A DNA stretch of 64,000 bases from CAYTAU01 sp964442075. GTDB lineage: Bacteria; Bacteroidota; Bacteroidia; Bacteroidales; CAYTAU01. The notes under the pieces are model-generated. The model was given only the letters and a program-made list of their open reading frames with translations, had not been told where the DNA came from and ran no database searches. The translations under genes were made by a program, and so were the position numbers. Shown here piece after piece: positions 24,981 through 35,226 of the stretch (positions are counted from its first letter, which is position 1; each line of letters begins with the position of its first letter). The DNA lies in contig CAYTWH010000008.1 in assembly GCA_964442075.1 (NCBI GenBank), forward strand, positions 1 to 64,000, written 5' to 3'.

Positions 24981-26663
24981 ATGAATAATTTTAAAAACAA
25001 ATCTGCATTACTTCTAATTTTAGTAATGTCCTTTTTTATGAAAATTGATGCTCAAAATAATAATGTGGGAATTGGAACAAATACACCAGATGCATCTTCA
25101 ATATTGGAATTATCAGCTACTGATAAAGGCTTATTAATTACACGAGTTGCTTTAAATGATGCAAGCACTGCAGCACCCATTACCTCGCCTGTTGAAGGCT
25201 TATTAATTTATAATGCTACCGGTTCAGAGGCTCACGGTTTCTGGTACTGGGATGGTACAGAATGGTTACAAGTAGGCTCCGGTAGTTCAGGAGGAGGAAC
25301 TCTTGATGATGCTTATAATTTTGGTGGTAATGGTTTAGGACGAGCAATTGCAGCAGATTACGGTTCTGTCGAAATAAGTCTTTCAAATACTACAAATGGA
25401 ACATCTGCACTTGATGTAATTTCAACAACAGGAACATCAGGAACGCCATCTTTAGCAATAATTGCTCAAAACAGTGGAGTTGGCGGAAGCATTTATTCTG
25501 AAAACACAAATACAGCAAATGCATATAATTCTATAGAAGGTTCAACAAATAGTACTAACGCATATACATCTGCTGTTGCAGGATATTATGATGGAACAGG
25601 ACAAGGTGTTGGCGTTTATGGTAGTGTATATGATCCTGCATCAACAGGAGTTGCCGGAGTAATGGGAGTAAATAACAGAACAAGTGGTGGACATGGAGTT
25701 TTTGGACAAGGTGTTAATGGTGTTGTTGGAGAAACAAATGATGCAGGTGGAGCAGGCCTTTGGGGACAGAATAACGATGGAACAGGAACAGGAAATGCAT
25801 GCGGTGTTATAGGCGATGGAAACTATGGTATTTGGGGACAAACATCGTATGGACAAGCAGGAGTTTTTGGCATAAACACAAGAGTAACTGGCGGTCATGG
25901 TGTTTGGGGACAAGGTGTTAATGGAGTTGTTGGAGAAAGTGTTGATGTTAATGGTTATGGAGTATTTGGACAAAATTCTGCAGCAATTGACCCTGGTGCA
26001 GGTGTAGCAGGACTTGGAATAACAGGAGTTATTGGTCAAAGTACAAACCTTTCTTTAAGTTATGGGTTATTTTCTTATGATGATTGTGGAATTACACAGC
26101 ATATTGATATTGGAGGAAACCTCTCGGTTGGTGGCACAAAATCTTTTGTAATAGACCACCCAAATGATCCAGACAATAAATTTTTAAAACATTTTTGTAT
26201 TGAATCACCTGAAGTATTAAATGTTTATAGAGGAGTAACTATTCTTAATGCTAGTGGCGAAGCAATAGTTGAACTGCCTGACTATTTTACTGACATTAAT
26301 ACTAATTTCTCATATAGCTTAACTCCAGTTGGATCATCTGCTCCAAATCTTTATATCAAAGAAAAAATTAATAATGGAAATTTTGTAGTTGCTGGAGGTA
26401 GTGCAAATCAAGAAATTAATTGGGTTGTATATGCTGAAAGAAATGATAAATATATGCAAGCAAACCCAGATTCTAAAGAGGTAGAAGTTACAAAAACGGG
26501 TAGATATAAAGGCAAGTATATGCACCCTGAACTATACGGCAAAACTAGAGACAATAGTATATTCCCTAATGTCAATTTAAAATTAACTTCCAAGAAAAAT
26601 ACAATTATCAATAATGAATCAATTAAACTTAAAGATGTTAAACAAACCAGAAATAATAAATAA
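24981..26663 (+). CDS. Fibre-like repetitive exported protein
   Basis: A 560-aa protein from the ATG at 24981 (an in-frame TTG lies 6 nt earlier). A signal peptide (ending KIDAQ) is followed by NVGIGTNTPDASSILEL, a motif that opens many Bacteroidota tail-fibre-like proteins. A glycine-rich section (about 110-355) contains two copies of the block GGHGVFGQGVNGVVGE, 204 nt apart, giving a likely triple-helical or beta-helical shaft. The C-terminal domain (about 375-500: NKFLKHFCIESPEVLNVYRG, VELPDYFTDIN, APNLYIKEKINNGNF) is a conserved head found at the ends of such fibres. There is no T9SS tail, so its export route is unclear. It sits 6 nt upstream of a type B T9SS adhesin and probably cooperates with it. 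Confidence 0.8.
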   Translation: MNNFKNKSALLLILVMSFFMKIDAQNNNVGIGTNTPDASSILELSATDKGLLITRVALNDASTAAPITSPVEGLLIYNATGSEAHGFWYWDGTEWLQVGSGSSGGGTLDDAYNFGGNGLGRAIAADYGSVEISLSNTTNGTSALDVISTTGTSGTPSLAIIAQNSGVGGSIYSENTNTANAYNSIEGSTNSTNAYTSAVAGYYDGTGQGVGVYGSVYDPASTGVAGVMGVNNRTSGGHGVFGQGVNGVVGETNDAGGAGLWGQNNDGTGTGNACGVIGDGNYGIWGQTSYGQAGVFGINTRVTGGHGVWGQGVNGVVGESVDVNGYGVFGQNSAAIDPGAGVAGLGITGVIGQSTNLSLSYGLFSYDDCGITQHIDIGGNLSVGGTKSFVIDHPNDPDNKFLKHFCIESPEVLNVYRGVTILNASGEAIVELPDYFTDINTNFSYSLTPVGSSAPNLYIKEKINNGNFVVAGGSANQEINWVVYAERNDKYMQANPDSKEVEVTKTGRYKGKYMHPELYGKTRDNSIFPNVNLKLTSKKNTIINNESIKLKDVKQTRNNK

Positions 26664-26669
26664 TTAAAG

Positions 26670-29618
26670 ATGACAGCAAATAAATATATATTTATATTAG
26701 TATTCCTGTTTTCTGCATTATTTGTTAAGGCACAGTTTGTATATAATAACGGAGCAATTTTTCATATAGATAATATTATTGTACACGTAAACGGTGATCT
26801 TGAAAATGGAACTTCCGGAAATATTACAAATGAAGGTGACTTTTATATTACAAGTGATATTACAAATAATGCTCTAATTGGCGGAAACGGAACATACAAT
26901 ATCTCAGGCGATTGGATTAACAACAACAACTTTAATCCGGGTTTAAGTAGTGTTTTTCTTGAAGGTGCCAATCAATTTATTACAGGAACTGTGTCAACAA
27001 CATTTAATAACCTTAATTTAATTGGTACAGGAATAAAAACATTGCAGATAAATACTGCTCTTGATGGCATTTTAGCTTTAAACGACAGAGAACTTGCTAC
27101 CAATGACTATACAATGTCTATATTAACAACAAATATTAATGCAATTACACGTACAACAGGTTTTGTAAGTAGTTTAAATAACGGAAATTTATTAAGAGCT
27201 ACTTCAAGTAATTTAGTTTATGAATTCCCTGTTGGCTCAAGTATTGGAACATTAAGATACAGACCAGTTGAATTGCTTCCTGCTTCTTCTAGTGTTAACA
27301 CATTTACTGTTCAAATGGTTAATGATGATGCAACAAGTGATGGTTATGACAGAACTCAAACAGATACCACTATTTGTGCAACAGATCCTGATTTTTATCA
27401 CAGAATAAACCGAACAACAGGAAGTGATGCTGCTGATATTTCAATTTATTTTGATGAACTTGTTGATGGTTTATGGGATGGAATGGCTCAATGGAACACA
27501 ACACCATTAACATTATGGGAAAATATGGGATTGGCAAATGTTATTTCAGCAAGTCCATTAAGTAGTGTAACTGTTCAAAACTGGAATGATTTTTCTACTG
27601 ACCCATATATTTTAGCATTAGAAATGCCAAATGTTGACCTTGGTCCGGATACATTTTTTTGTGATGGCAGCTATATTACTATAGATGCAGGTACAGGTTT
27701 TGATTCGTATGCATGGTCTGATGGATTAACGACAACACAAACAATTGATATTACTACACCGGATACATATTATATTACTGTCACAACTCAAGGTTGTACA
27801 GCTATTGATAGTATTACTGTTATTCAATATCCAAATCCTGTAGCTGATGCAGGTGAAAATGCTAGTATTTGTGCAGGAGAATCAATAACTTTAACAGGTA
27901 GCGGTGGTATATCTTATGAATGGAGTACTACTGAAACAAATCAAAGCATTATTGTGAACCCTAATGTTACTACAACCTATTGGATAACAGTTACAGATAA
28001 TTATTGTTGGGATGATGATAGTGTTATTGTAACAGTTACTCCTCTTCCTAATGCTTATGCAGGTGTTGATCAAACTATATGTTTAGGAGATACAATATCA
28101 CTTACGGCAACAGGTGGTTCAAGTTATGAATGGAGTACAGGTTCGTTTAATCAAATTATTGATGTAAATCCTACATTTACTACAATTTATTATGTTACTG
28201 TAACAGATAATAGTTGTAATGAAGTCGATACAGTTATAGTTAATGTTATTCCTTTTGTTACTGCCGATGCCGGTATTGATCAATCTATATGTGAAGGCGA
28301 TACACTTGTTTTAACTGCTACCGGTGGAGTAAATTATTTGTGGAGTACTGCTGAAACCACAATCAGTATTACAGTTAATCCATCAAATACAACAACATAT
28401 TATGTAACAGTTTCTGCAGGCACTTGTGGTGATATTGATAGCGTAACAGTTAGTGTTACTCCAATTCCTACAGCCGATGCGGGCTTTGACCAAACAATTT
28501 GTGAAGGAAACTCAACTACACTTACTGCCACAGGAGGAGGAACTTACTCATGGAGCACAGCACAAACCGGAGCAACAATCACAGTTATCCCAAATAGTAC
28601 AACCATGTATTTTGTAACAGTTACTGTTAATGGATGCACCAATACTGATAGTGTAACTGTATATACAAATACTAATCCTACTCCAAGTATTACAGGAACA
28701 TTAAGTTTCTGTACTGGAGGTTCTTCTACTTTAGATGCCGGAGCTGGATATACAACTTATTCATGGTCACCTTCGGGTAATACTCAAACAATAAATGTAA
28801 CTACAGCAGGGACATATTATGTTACTGTTAGCGATGCAAATGGATGTACAGGAAGTGATAATGTTGATGTGATAGTTCTACCAATACCAAATGCTTTTGC
28901 AGGACAGGATATTAATATTTGTTTTGGAGACACTATTCAACTTAATGCCTCAGGTGGAACAAGTTATCAATGGTCACCTGTCTCCGGTTTGTCAAATCCA
29001 AACATTAGTAATCCTTATGCAAACCCTTCTATAACAACTGAGTATTTGGTTATTGTATCAAATGGTACTTGTGCTGATAGTGATGCGCTTATAGTTAATG
29101 TATTGTCGCAACCTAGCATTTTTGCTGGAAATGATACTTCAATATATTTAGGTGATGAATATCAGATTAATGCAACTAATCAGTCAACATATTCTTATTT
29201 GTGGACTCCAACAAATTATTTAAGTAATCCTTTAATATACAACCCTATCTCAACACCAGATATTGATATAACATACACTGTTGAAGTTACAGATGAAAAT
29301 GGATGTAAGTCTTCTGACGATATTACAATCTATATTATAGAAAAACCTGGAGGTAATTTAATTATTTATAACACTTTTACTCCAAATGGCGATAATGTAA
29401 ATGATTTCTGGGAAATTGATAATATTGAACAATATCCTAACAATATTATTGAAGTATATAACAGAAATGGACACAAAGTGTTTGAAACCACCAATTATCA
29501 GAACAATTGGGATGGAAAATATTTTGGCAATAATTTGCCAGCCGCCACATATTATTATATAATAGACCTGGGAAACGGAACAGAAGTGCATAAAGGTAAT
29601 GTAACAATAATACGATAA
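26670..29618 (+). CDS. Ig/PKD-like repeat adhesin with T9SS type B (gliding-associated) tail
   Basis: A 982-aa exported protein (signal peptide ending FVKAQ). The N-terminal region (about 20-330) is a beta-helix/anchor region rich in Asn, Gly and Thr. It is followed by about seven Ig-like repeats (about 330-890), each starting like ADAGENASICAGESITLTGS and containing YEWST or YLWST. The C-terminus (about 895-982: FTPNGDNVNDFWEIDNIEQY, VYNRNGHKVFET, NNWDGKYFGN, GNVTIIR) is a type B sorting domain. Type B cargo is generally exported with a PorP/SprF-family partner, and such a gene follows after 3 nt. It likely forms a surface adhesin. Confidence 0.88.
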   Translation: MTANKYIFILVFLFSALFVKAQFVYNNGAIFHIDNIIVHVNGDLENGTSGNITNEGDFYITSDITNNALIGGNGTYNISGDWINNNNFNPGLSSVFLEGANQFITGTVSTTFNNLNLIGTGIKTLQINTALDGILALNDRELATNDYTMSILTTNINAITRTTGFVSSLNNGNLLRATSSNLVYEFPVGSSIGTLRYRPVELLPASSSVNTFTVQMVNDDATSDGYDRTQTDTTICATDPDFYHRINRTTGSDAADISIYFDELVDGLWDGMAQWNTTPLTLWENMGLANVISASPLSSVTVQNWNDFSTDPYILALEMPNVDLGPDTFFCDGSYITIDAGTGFDSYAWSDGLTTTQTIDITTPDTYYITVTTQGCTAIDSITVIQYPNPVADAGENASICAGESITLTGSGGISYEWSTTETNQSIIVNPNVTTTYWITVTDNYCWDDDSVIVTVTPLPNAYAGVDQTICLGDTISLTATGGSSYEWSTGSFNQIIDVNPTFTTIYYVTVTDNSCNEVDTVIVNVIPFVTADAGIDQSICEGDTLVLTATGGVNYLWSTAETTISITVNPSNTTTYYVTVSAGTCGDIDSVTVSVTPIPTADAGFDQTICEGNSTTLTATGGGTYSWSTAQTGATITVIPNSTTMYFVTVTVNGCTNTDSVTVYTNTNPTPSITGTLSFCTGGSSTLDAGAGYTTYSWSPSGNTQTINVTTAGTYYVTVSDANGCTGSDNVDVIVLPIPNAFAGQDINICFGDTIQLNASGGTSYQWSPVSGLSNPNISNPYANPSITTEYLVIVSNGTCADSDALIVNVLSQPSIFAGNDTSIYLGDEYQINATNQSTYSYLWTPTNYLSNPLIYNPISTPDIDITYTVEVTDENGCKSSDDITIYIIEKPGGNLIIYNTFTPNGDNVNDFWEIDNIEQYPNNIIEVYNRNGHKVFETTNYQNNWDGKYFGNNLPAATYYYIIDLGNGTEVHKGNVTIIR

Positions 29619-29621
29619 GCC

Positions 29622-30530
29622 ATGAAAATATATATATTAATACTAATAATTTTAGGATTGACGATTACAGTTAATGCTCAGCAATTGCCACAAATAAGTC
29701 AAAGAACTACTGATATAATGGTATATAACCCTGCTTATGTAGGTGCAACAGAAAATCCTGAAATAATACTGCATCACCGTAGTCAATGGGTTGGTTTTAC
29801 GGGAGCACCTACAACTCAGCTATTAAGTTATAATGGAAAAGTAAAAGGGAATATGGGTCTTGGAGGCTATATAGTTAATGATATTACAGGACCATCAAGA
29901 CGTATTACATTTAATGCAAATTATGCCTATCATTTGGAATTTGATAATTTTAAACTATCGCTTGGAATTGCTGCAACTGTTATGCAATATGGTCTCGATG
30001 GGAATAATATTACTATAAAAGATCAAACAGATGTTTCTGTACAGCAAGGAGTTTCAGACAGAGCATGGAAACCGGATGCTTCTTTTGGTGCTTATCTTTA
30101 TAGCGAGAAATATTTTGTTGGACTATCAGTAATGCAACTAATTGGCTCAAAAATTAAATTATACAATAGTGATTTTGAAGGAGAAATACCCCTTGCAAAT
30201 CATTTCTACATTATAAGCGGTTATCATATTGATTTTGAGGACGAATTGGTATTTACACCTTCGTTTTTATTTAATACAACAATTGGCAGTCCAAGTCAGA
30301 TAGACTTTAATTGTAAGCTAGACTATTTAAATAAAGTGTTTGGAGGAATAACATTCAGGTACAACGATGCCGTTGTTCTAATGGGAGGTATAAAAATTAA
30401 AGAACAGTTCAGCATTGCTTATTCTTATGATATTGTAACATCTAATTTAAGAAAATATAATAGTGGTTCTCACGAAATAATTTTATCGTTTACAATATTG
30501 CCTGCAAATAGTGATGATTCTTTATTATAA
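29622..30530 (+). CDS. PorP/SprF family T9SS outer-membrane protein
   Basis: A 302-aa outer-membrane barrel protein. A signal peptide (ending TVNAQ) is followed by LPQISQRTTDIMVYNPAYVG and HHRSQWVGFTGAPTTQLLSYN, the hallmark opening of the PorP/SprF family. Next come NMGLGGYIVNDITGPSRRI and repeated amphipathic strands with aromatic ends. SprF is needed for surface delivery of SprB in Flavobacterium, and paralogues pair with particular type B cargo. Here the upstream type B gene ends 3 nt away, so this is most likely its dedicated partner. It is part of a tight operon that continues into an aminotransferase. Confidence 0.92.
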   Translation: MKIYILILIILGLTITVNAQQLPQISQRTTDIMVYNPAYVGATENPEIILHHRSQWVGFTGAPTTQLLSYNGKVKGNMGLGGYIVNDITGPSRRITFNANYAYHLEFDNFKLSLGIAATVMQYGLDGNNITIKDQTDVSVQQGVSDRAWKPDASFGAYLYSEKYFVGLSVMQLIGSKIKLYNSDFEGEIPLANHFYIISGYHIDFEDELVFTPSFLFNTTIGSPSQIDFNCKLDYLNKVFGGITFRYNDAVVLMGGIKIKEQFSIAYSYDIVTSNLRKYNSGSHEIILSFTILPANSDDSLL

Positions 30531-30538
30531 ATTTTGTC

Positions 30539-31678
30539 ATGGGAAAATATAAAATGCCTGAAGGCTCTCTTATAAGTTTTTTTAGCAATAAGGTAAAACA
30601 AGATGGTGGGATTAATTTTGCACAAGGTATTCCAGGATATAAACCCCCAAAAGAATTGCTTGAGATATTACATAATGTAATAGACACAGATATTCACCAA
30701 TATGCACCGGGGAAAGGTAACGGTCTCTTACTGGATCTTTTAACAGAGCATTATAAAGAACATTATTCTGCCAAAAAAAATGATTTTTTAATTCTTCAAG
30801 GTGCGACAGAAGCAATTTCGCTGGTATTCACATACTTGCATAATAAAATTGGTAAAAAATATTCTGTTTTAGCAATTGATCCTGTGTATGAATCGTATAA
30901 TAATCTCCCGAAAATTTTCAATAATAACTTTATTGCATTTCATCTAAATAATGACGGTACAATTGATTTTGAACTTTTACGTAGAGCAATAATAATAAAT
31001 AATGTTAAGATAATTTTTATTAGTTCACCAGGAAATCCTTACGGGAAGGTGTTTACAAAAGATGAACAGGAGAAAATTCTACAGCTTGCCAAAAAAATTA
31101 ATGTTTATGTAATATTTGATGCTGTTTATAAAGATCTGTATTATCACAAAAAGCCATTTATTCCTCTTAAGAATCTTGACGAAAATTTATTTTATGTAAA
31201 TAGTTTTAGCAAAATGCTTTCAATAACAGGCTGGCGTGTAGGATATTTGATTGCTCACAAAAAACACATGTCTAATATTCAAAAAATACACGATTATATT
31301 GGATTATGTGCTCCTTCACTATTACAGGAAGCAATAGCTCAATATCTTGATAAATACAATTATGCCGAAAATTATTTGAAAGAAATAAGAAAAAAACTTA
31401 ACACATCTTATAAACTAATGTCTGAAGCTCTTGTAAAATTTGGGTTTAGAATTCTTGATACAGATGGTGGTTATTTTATATGGGCTGAACTACCTCAAAA
31501 GTTTGCAGATGGGTTTGATTTTGCAATTGAACTTTACGAAAAAGAAAAAGTTGCCGTAATACCCGGCATACATTTTTCTGAAAAAGGCAAAAAATATATT
31601 CGTTTTAACATTGCACGAGAAGAGCAAGAGATTAAAAAAGGAATACAAGGTATTAAACGCTTTGTAGGAAAAGTATAA
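30539..31678 (+). CDS. Methionine aminotransferase-like PLP enzyme
   Basis: A 379-aa fold-type I aminotransferase. Motifs: INFAQGIPGYKPPKELL, HQYAPGKGNGLL, LQGATEAISLVF, VLAIDPVYESY, ISSPGNPYGKVF, the PLP-nitrogen aspartate in VIFDAVYKDLYY, the Schiff-base lysine in SFSKMLSITGWRVGYL, and FNIAREEQ at the end. The arrangement resembles the YbdL/kynurenine-type subgroup that prefers methionine and aromatic amino acids. It starts 8 nt after the PorP/SprF gene and so is likely co-transcribed with surface-protein genes, with no evident functional link. It differs clearly from the aminotransferase at 895-2187. Confidence 0.85.
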   Translation: MGKYKMPEGSLISFFSNKVKQDGGINFAQGIPGYKPPKELLEILHNVIDTDIHQYAPGKGNGLLLDLLTEHYKEHYSAKKNDFLILQGATEAISLVFTYLHNKIGKKYSVLAIDPVYESYNNLPKIFNNNFIAFHLNNDGTIDFELLRRAIIINNVKIIFISSPGNPYGKVFTKDEQEKILQLAKKINVYVIFDAVYKDLYYHKKPFIPLKNLDENLFYVNSFSKMLSITGWRVGYLIAHKKHMSNIQKIHDYIGLCAPSLLQEAIAQYLDKYNYAENYLKEIRKKLNTSYKLMSEALVKFGFRILDTDGGYFIWAELPQKFADGFDFAIELYEKEKVAVIPGIHFSEKGKKYIRFNIAREEQEIKKGIQGIKRFVGKV

Positions 31679-31730
31679 ATTTATACAAGATTCACTAATT
31701 TCTTAATACCAAAAAATCTGAATAAAACAA

Positions 31731-34700
31731 TTATCGAATTATAGTAACAGCACCAGCTTCTTGATGTTCAACACTTCTAAGGTCTTTATAAATAACAAGC
31801 CATGTGTAGGTACCATTTTTACCAATATCACCACCATTTACCCTGCCATCCCAGCCTTCATAAATGTCATTTGTTTCAAAAATCACTTCTCCCCACCTAT
31901 CGTAAATTAACATATGGAAATTTCTTTTGTCAATGCCATTTCCTTTAACAACAAAACGATCATTTATTCCATCAAAATCAGGTGAAAATGCTGTAGGAGC
32001 ATAAAAAGTATATTCATTTTGAACTTGTACTATTATGAATGTAGTATCTTTACATCCGTGAATAGTTGATACAATTAATTCAACATTATAAGTACCTGTT
32101 GGATATGTTGGATAAATATGACAAGGGTTTTCTGCACTAGAAGAATCTCCATCACCAAAGAACCAGAAATTTATATCATTTAATGACGAATGATTAATAA
32201 AATTGATCATCGGTTTGATTATACTTACAACTTCAGGGTCTGCAATAAATTTTGCAATAGGCTGTGGATATACTGTTATCAAATTGAGTTTCGTATCAGT
32301 ATTAACACATCCATCTACTGAAGTAACTGTTAATGTAACATCATAAATACCCGGATCATCATAAGTATGTACAGGAGATTTGTCGTAAGCAAGATTATTG
32401 TTGTCAATGTCTCCAAAATTCCAAACAAATGTTTGTCCATCGTTAGGACTGGTTTCATTAAATTGAACTTCTAATGGTTGACATCCGTTAGTAATATTGG
32501 GAGCAAAACTAATAGGAGGAAGCTCGTGAACATAAATTGTAATAGATTCTGTTGCTATTGAACCACATGCGTCCATTGCTGCAACAACATATGTTGTTGC
32601 TAATGATGGATATACAGTAAAAGGGGAATCTTGTACATTTCCATCAACATAAGTTAAGTATGGAGGTCCGATTCCTGCAGAAGGTGAAATTGTAATAAGA
32701 GCAGGGTCTCCCGGACAAACATATTCATTTTGCGTATTAAGTTCCAATTGAACAGGTGGAGAAACACTAACTGTAGAAGTTACAGTTGAACTAACGCAAC
32801 CATTTGCGTCCACAACATATACACTATATACTGTTTCTGTTGTAAGAGTAACATAAATAACAGGTGAATTTATAGATGCATGACTCCAGTTATATGTGTA
32901 GGGTTGGTTACCTCCAACTATTGCAGCATTAATTGTTGCTGTTTGTCCGTTACAAACCAATTGATCAGGAGTTATAGATATCAATATCTCAGGAGGTGTT
33001 GTTATTGTAAATCCTGCCGTATTCGTGCAACCATTAACATCTGTAACTGTAACAGTATAAATACTGGGAGGTAAATTTGTAAAATCTCCTACTGATTGCT
33101 GATTACCATCAATTGAATAAGTTAATCCTCCTGCACCTCCGGATGCTGCAATCGTAATACCACCATCATTATAACCATAACACGAAACATCTGTTGATGA
33201 TTGAGAATCAATAATAATATCAGCAGGTTCAACAACAATTAATGCACTGCTTGTTGTTGTACATCCATTTCCATCAGTTATAGTAACAATATAAGTACCT
33301 CCACCAAGTCCGGGAAAACTTCCTGTTTGATTTGAACTTGTTCCATCAGTATAAGTTAAAGGAGGAGTACCTCCCGTTGCACTTACAACTACAGCACCAT
33401 CATTATCACCAAAACAAGTAACATCACTTGCTGTTTCAGAATTTATGGTAATTCCTGCTGCTTCACTTATTGTAACACAAACATTACCAGTGCATCCGTT
33501 ATTATCAATTACAGTAACACAATATTGTCCTACACATAAATTGGAAATTGATTGTGATACAGCACCATTATTCCATATATTACCGCCGGGGTAAACTAAA
33601 TCTACACTTGCTGTTCCGTCACATGCCCCATTACACGTAACATTTGTAGAACTTAATGTTGGAATAGGTTCTGCAAACACTTCAATTGTTATTGTAGTAG
33701 TAGTATTACAACCTCCAAGATGTGTTGTTTGCGTTACATCATATTGTCCGGGAATAGTCCATGTTACGCCTGTTGGATTTTCATTTGCTGAAGACGACGG
33801 TGTTCCACCTGAAAAAGACCATGTCCATGTAATTCCACCACCTGTATCTCCTGTATTTGTAAAATTAAAAGAATTACCTGTTAAACACTGATCTGCACTG
33901 GCAGTAAAACCTGAAGTAACGGTACCACTTGTACCTACTGTTACTAATTCTGTAATAGTACAACCATTAACATCTGTAATTGTAATGGTATATGGACCTG
34001 CAAGAAGACTTGTAAAATTGCCTGTTGCCTGTCCGCCTGAGCCAATATCATAGCTTAAAGCTCCAGTTCCTCCTGTTGCAGTAACAGATATTGTACCATC
34101 AAATGCTCCACATACTTCCGGTGTAGAACTTGAAGAAGATACTGTTATTTCTGTAGGAATTGTAACACTGATGTTTATTACGTTCGGTGCACAAGTTGGA
34201 TCGGTTACTGTTAAAGTAATATTTGGTGTTGAACCGGGTGTGGAATAAGTTACAGTATGTGATCCAACTGTATTTGCTGTAGCAGGAGTTGCACCTGTTC
34301 CAAAATTCCATAAATAGGTAGCACCAGGATCAACAGTACCGGGAACATAAGTAAATGTAATAGGTGAATCATAACAGTCTGGTGTCGTTGCAGTAATACT
34401 GCCGGGAGGCGTTACACAACCCATGCAAGGAGCAGGAGCAGTATATGTTATAGTATAATTACAACCATCATCAGTAAAATAAGAGTATAAAGTATGTGTG
34501 AGACCATCAGCCGGAATACCAGTTATACTAAAATTAGTAGGACTAAAAAAGTTTGGAGTAGGTATAAAAGAATCAAAAAAACCGGGACCTGCATCGTCTT
34601 CAATAATTAAACTTCCTGTTGCAGGTGGATTAATATATACAATCGTACCTGTAATATCATAAGTATTTGTAACAGGATCACATGGACCAACATTTACTGT

Positions 34701-35222
34701 AATATTTGTCATTGTACAAGGAACAACAATACTGCAATCAGTTTCGCCGGTACTTGTTCCAGATGAAAATTCCACATCAGTTGTACTATTAGAATAATTT
34801 GTTAAAAGAAACATATAAAATTCACCAACTTGGGCATTTGGAATATAACAATCTTCCACAGACGCTGTGCTATAGCTACAATCTACAGTGTTACCAGCTG
34901 TTAATCCTGCTGTACATGCACCTGTTGCAGTAGTAAATGGTCCCCAACATATAAAATCAATATCGTATGAACCCGGTGTAGATTCCATATGAATGTTAAT
35001 ATCTCCGGCAACAGAAATTTGAAGGAAATACCAAACAGGGTTAGGTTGAGTAAGCAAACAACCATAGTCAGGTCCGGCTTCTGAAGTTGTTCCAGTTGCA
35101 AGAGGATAGTTGTAAATCGAATCTGTACAAAATGGATCTGCATCATCGCAAAAGGGTTGCTGTGCATAAATATTTTGAAAAAATAATCCGAATAATAATA
35201 TAATTAAAAAAAAACGTTTCAT
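31731..35222 (-). CDS. Giant SprB-repeat/PKD protein with T9SS type B tail
   Basis: A 1163-aa exported protein from the ATG at 35222 (MKRFFLIIL...NIYAQ), which starts 4 nt after the preceding stop. An earlier ATG at 35240 would overlap that gene by 14 nt. An N-terminal domain (about 20-160) with PFCDDADPFCTDS and DIDFICWGPF is common at the head of such proteins. About 300 residues of PKD-like and cysteine-bearing modules follow. Next come SprB-type repeats with TCFGDNDGAVVVSATGG and SCYGYNDGGITIAASGG, and more PKD domains (FVWNFGDIDN, NFWFFGDGDSSSAENP). The type B tail is TAFSPDFDGINDRFVVKGNG to GAVTIIR. Likely a surface adhesin or gliding-related filament. No PorP/SprF gene is adjacent, so it may borrow the one at 29622. 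Confidence 0.87.
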   Translation of the reverse strand: MKRFFLIILLFGLFFQNIYAQQPFCDDADPFCTDSIYNYPLATGTTSEAGPDYGCLLTQPNPVWYFLQISVAGDINIHMESTPGSYDIDFICWGPFTTATGACTAGLTAGNTVDCSYSTASVEDCYIPNAQVGEFYMFLLTNYSNSTTDVEFSSGTSTGETDCSIVVPCTMTNITVNVGPCDPVTNTYDITGTIVYINPPATGSLIIEDDAGPGFFDSFIPTPNFFSPTNFSITGIPADGLTHTLYSYFTDDGCNYTITYTAPAPCMGCVTPPGSITATTPDCYDSPITFTYVPGTVDPGATYLWNFGTGATPATANTVGSHTVTYSTPGSTPNITLTVTDPTCAPNVINISVTIPTEITVSSSSSTPEVCGAFDGTISVTATGGTGALSYDIGSGGQATGNFTSLLAGPYTITITDVNGCTITELVTVGTSGTVTSGFTASADQCLTGNSFNFTNTGDTGGGITWTWSFSGGTPSSSANENPTGVTWTIPGQYDVTQTTHLGGCNTTTTITIEVFAEPIPTLSSTNVTCNGACDGTASVDLVYPGGNIWNNGAVSQSISNLCVGQYCVTVIDNNGCTGNVCVTISEAAGITINSETASDVTCFGDNDGAVVVSATGGTPPLTYTDGTSSNQTGSFPGLGGGTYIVTITDGNGCTTTSSALIVVEPADIIIDSQSSTDVSCYGYNDGGITIAASGGAGGLTYSIDGNQQSVGDFTNLPPSIYTVTVTDVNGCTNTAGFTITTPPEILISITPDQLVCNGQTATINAAIVGGNQPYTYNWSHASINSPVIYVTLTTETVYSVYVVDANGCVSSTVTSTVSVSPPVQLELNTQNEYVCPGDPALITISPSAGIGPPYLTYVDGNVQDSPFTVYPSLATTYVVAAMDACGSIATESITIYVHELPPISFAPNITNGCQPLEVQFNETSPNDGQTFVWNFGDIDNNNLAYDKSPVHTYDDPGIYDVTLTVTSVDGCVNTDTKLNLITVYPQPIAKFIADPEVVSIIKPMINFINHSSLNDINFWFFGDGDSSSAENPCHIYPTYPTGTYNVELIVSTIHGCKDTTFIIVQVQNEYTFYAPTAFSPDFDGINDRFVVKGNGIDKRNFHMLIYDRWGEVIFETNDIYEGWDGRVNGGDIGKNGTYTWLVIYKDLRSVEHQEAGAVTIIR

Positions 35223-35226
35223 AGTT

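Noticed and set aside
25641..26039. Cys/Ser-rich minus-strand frame opposite the fibre gene
   Set aside because: It is a by-product of the repetitive glycine-rich coding strand.
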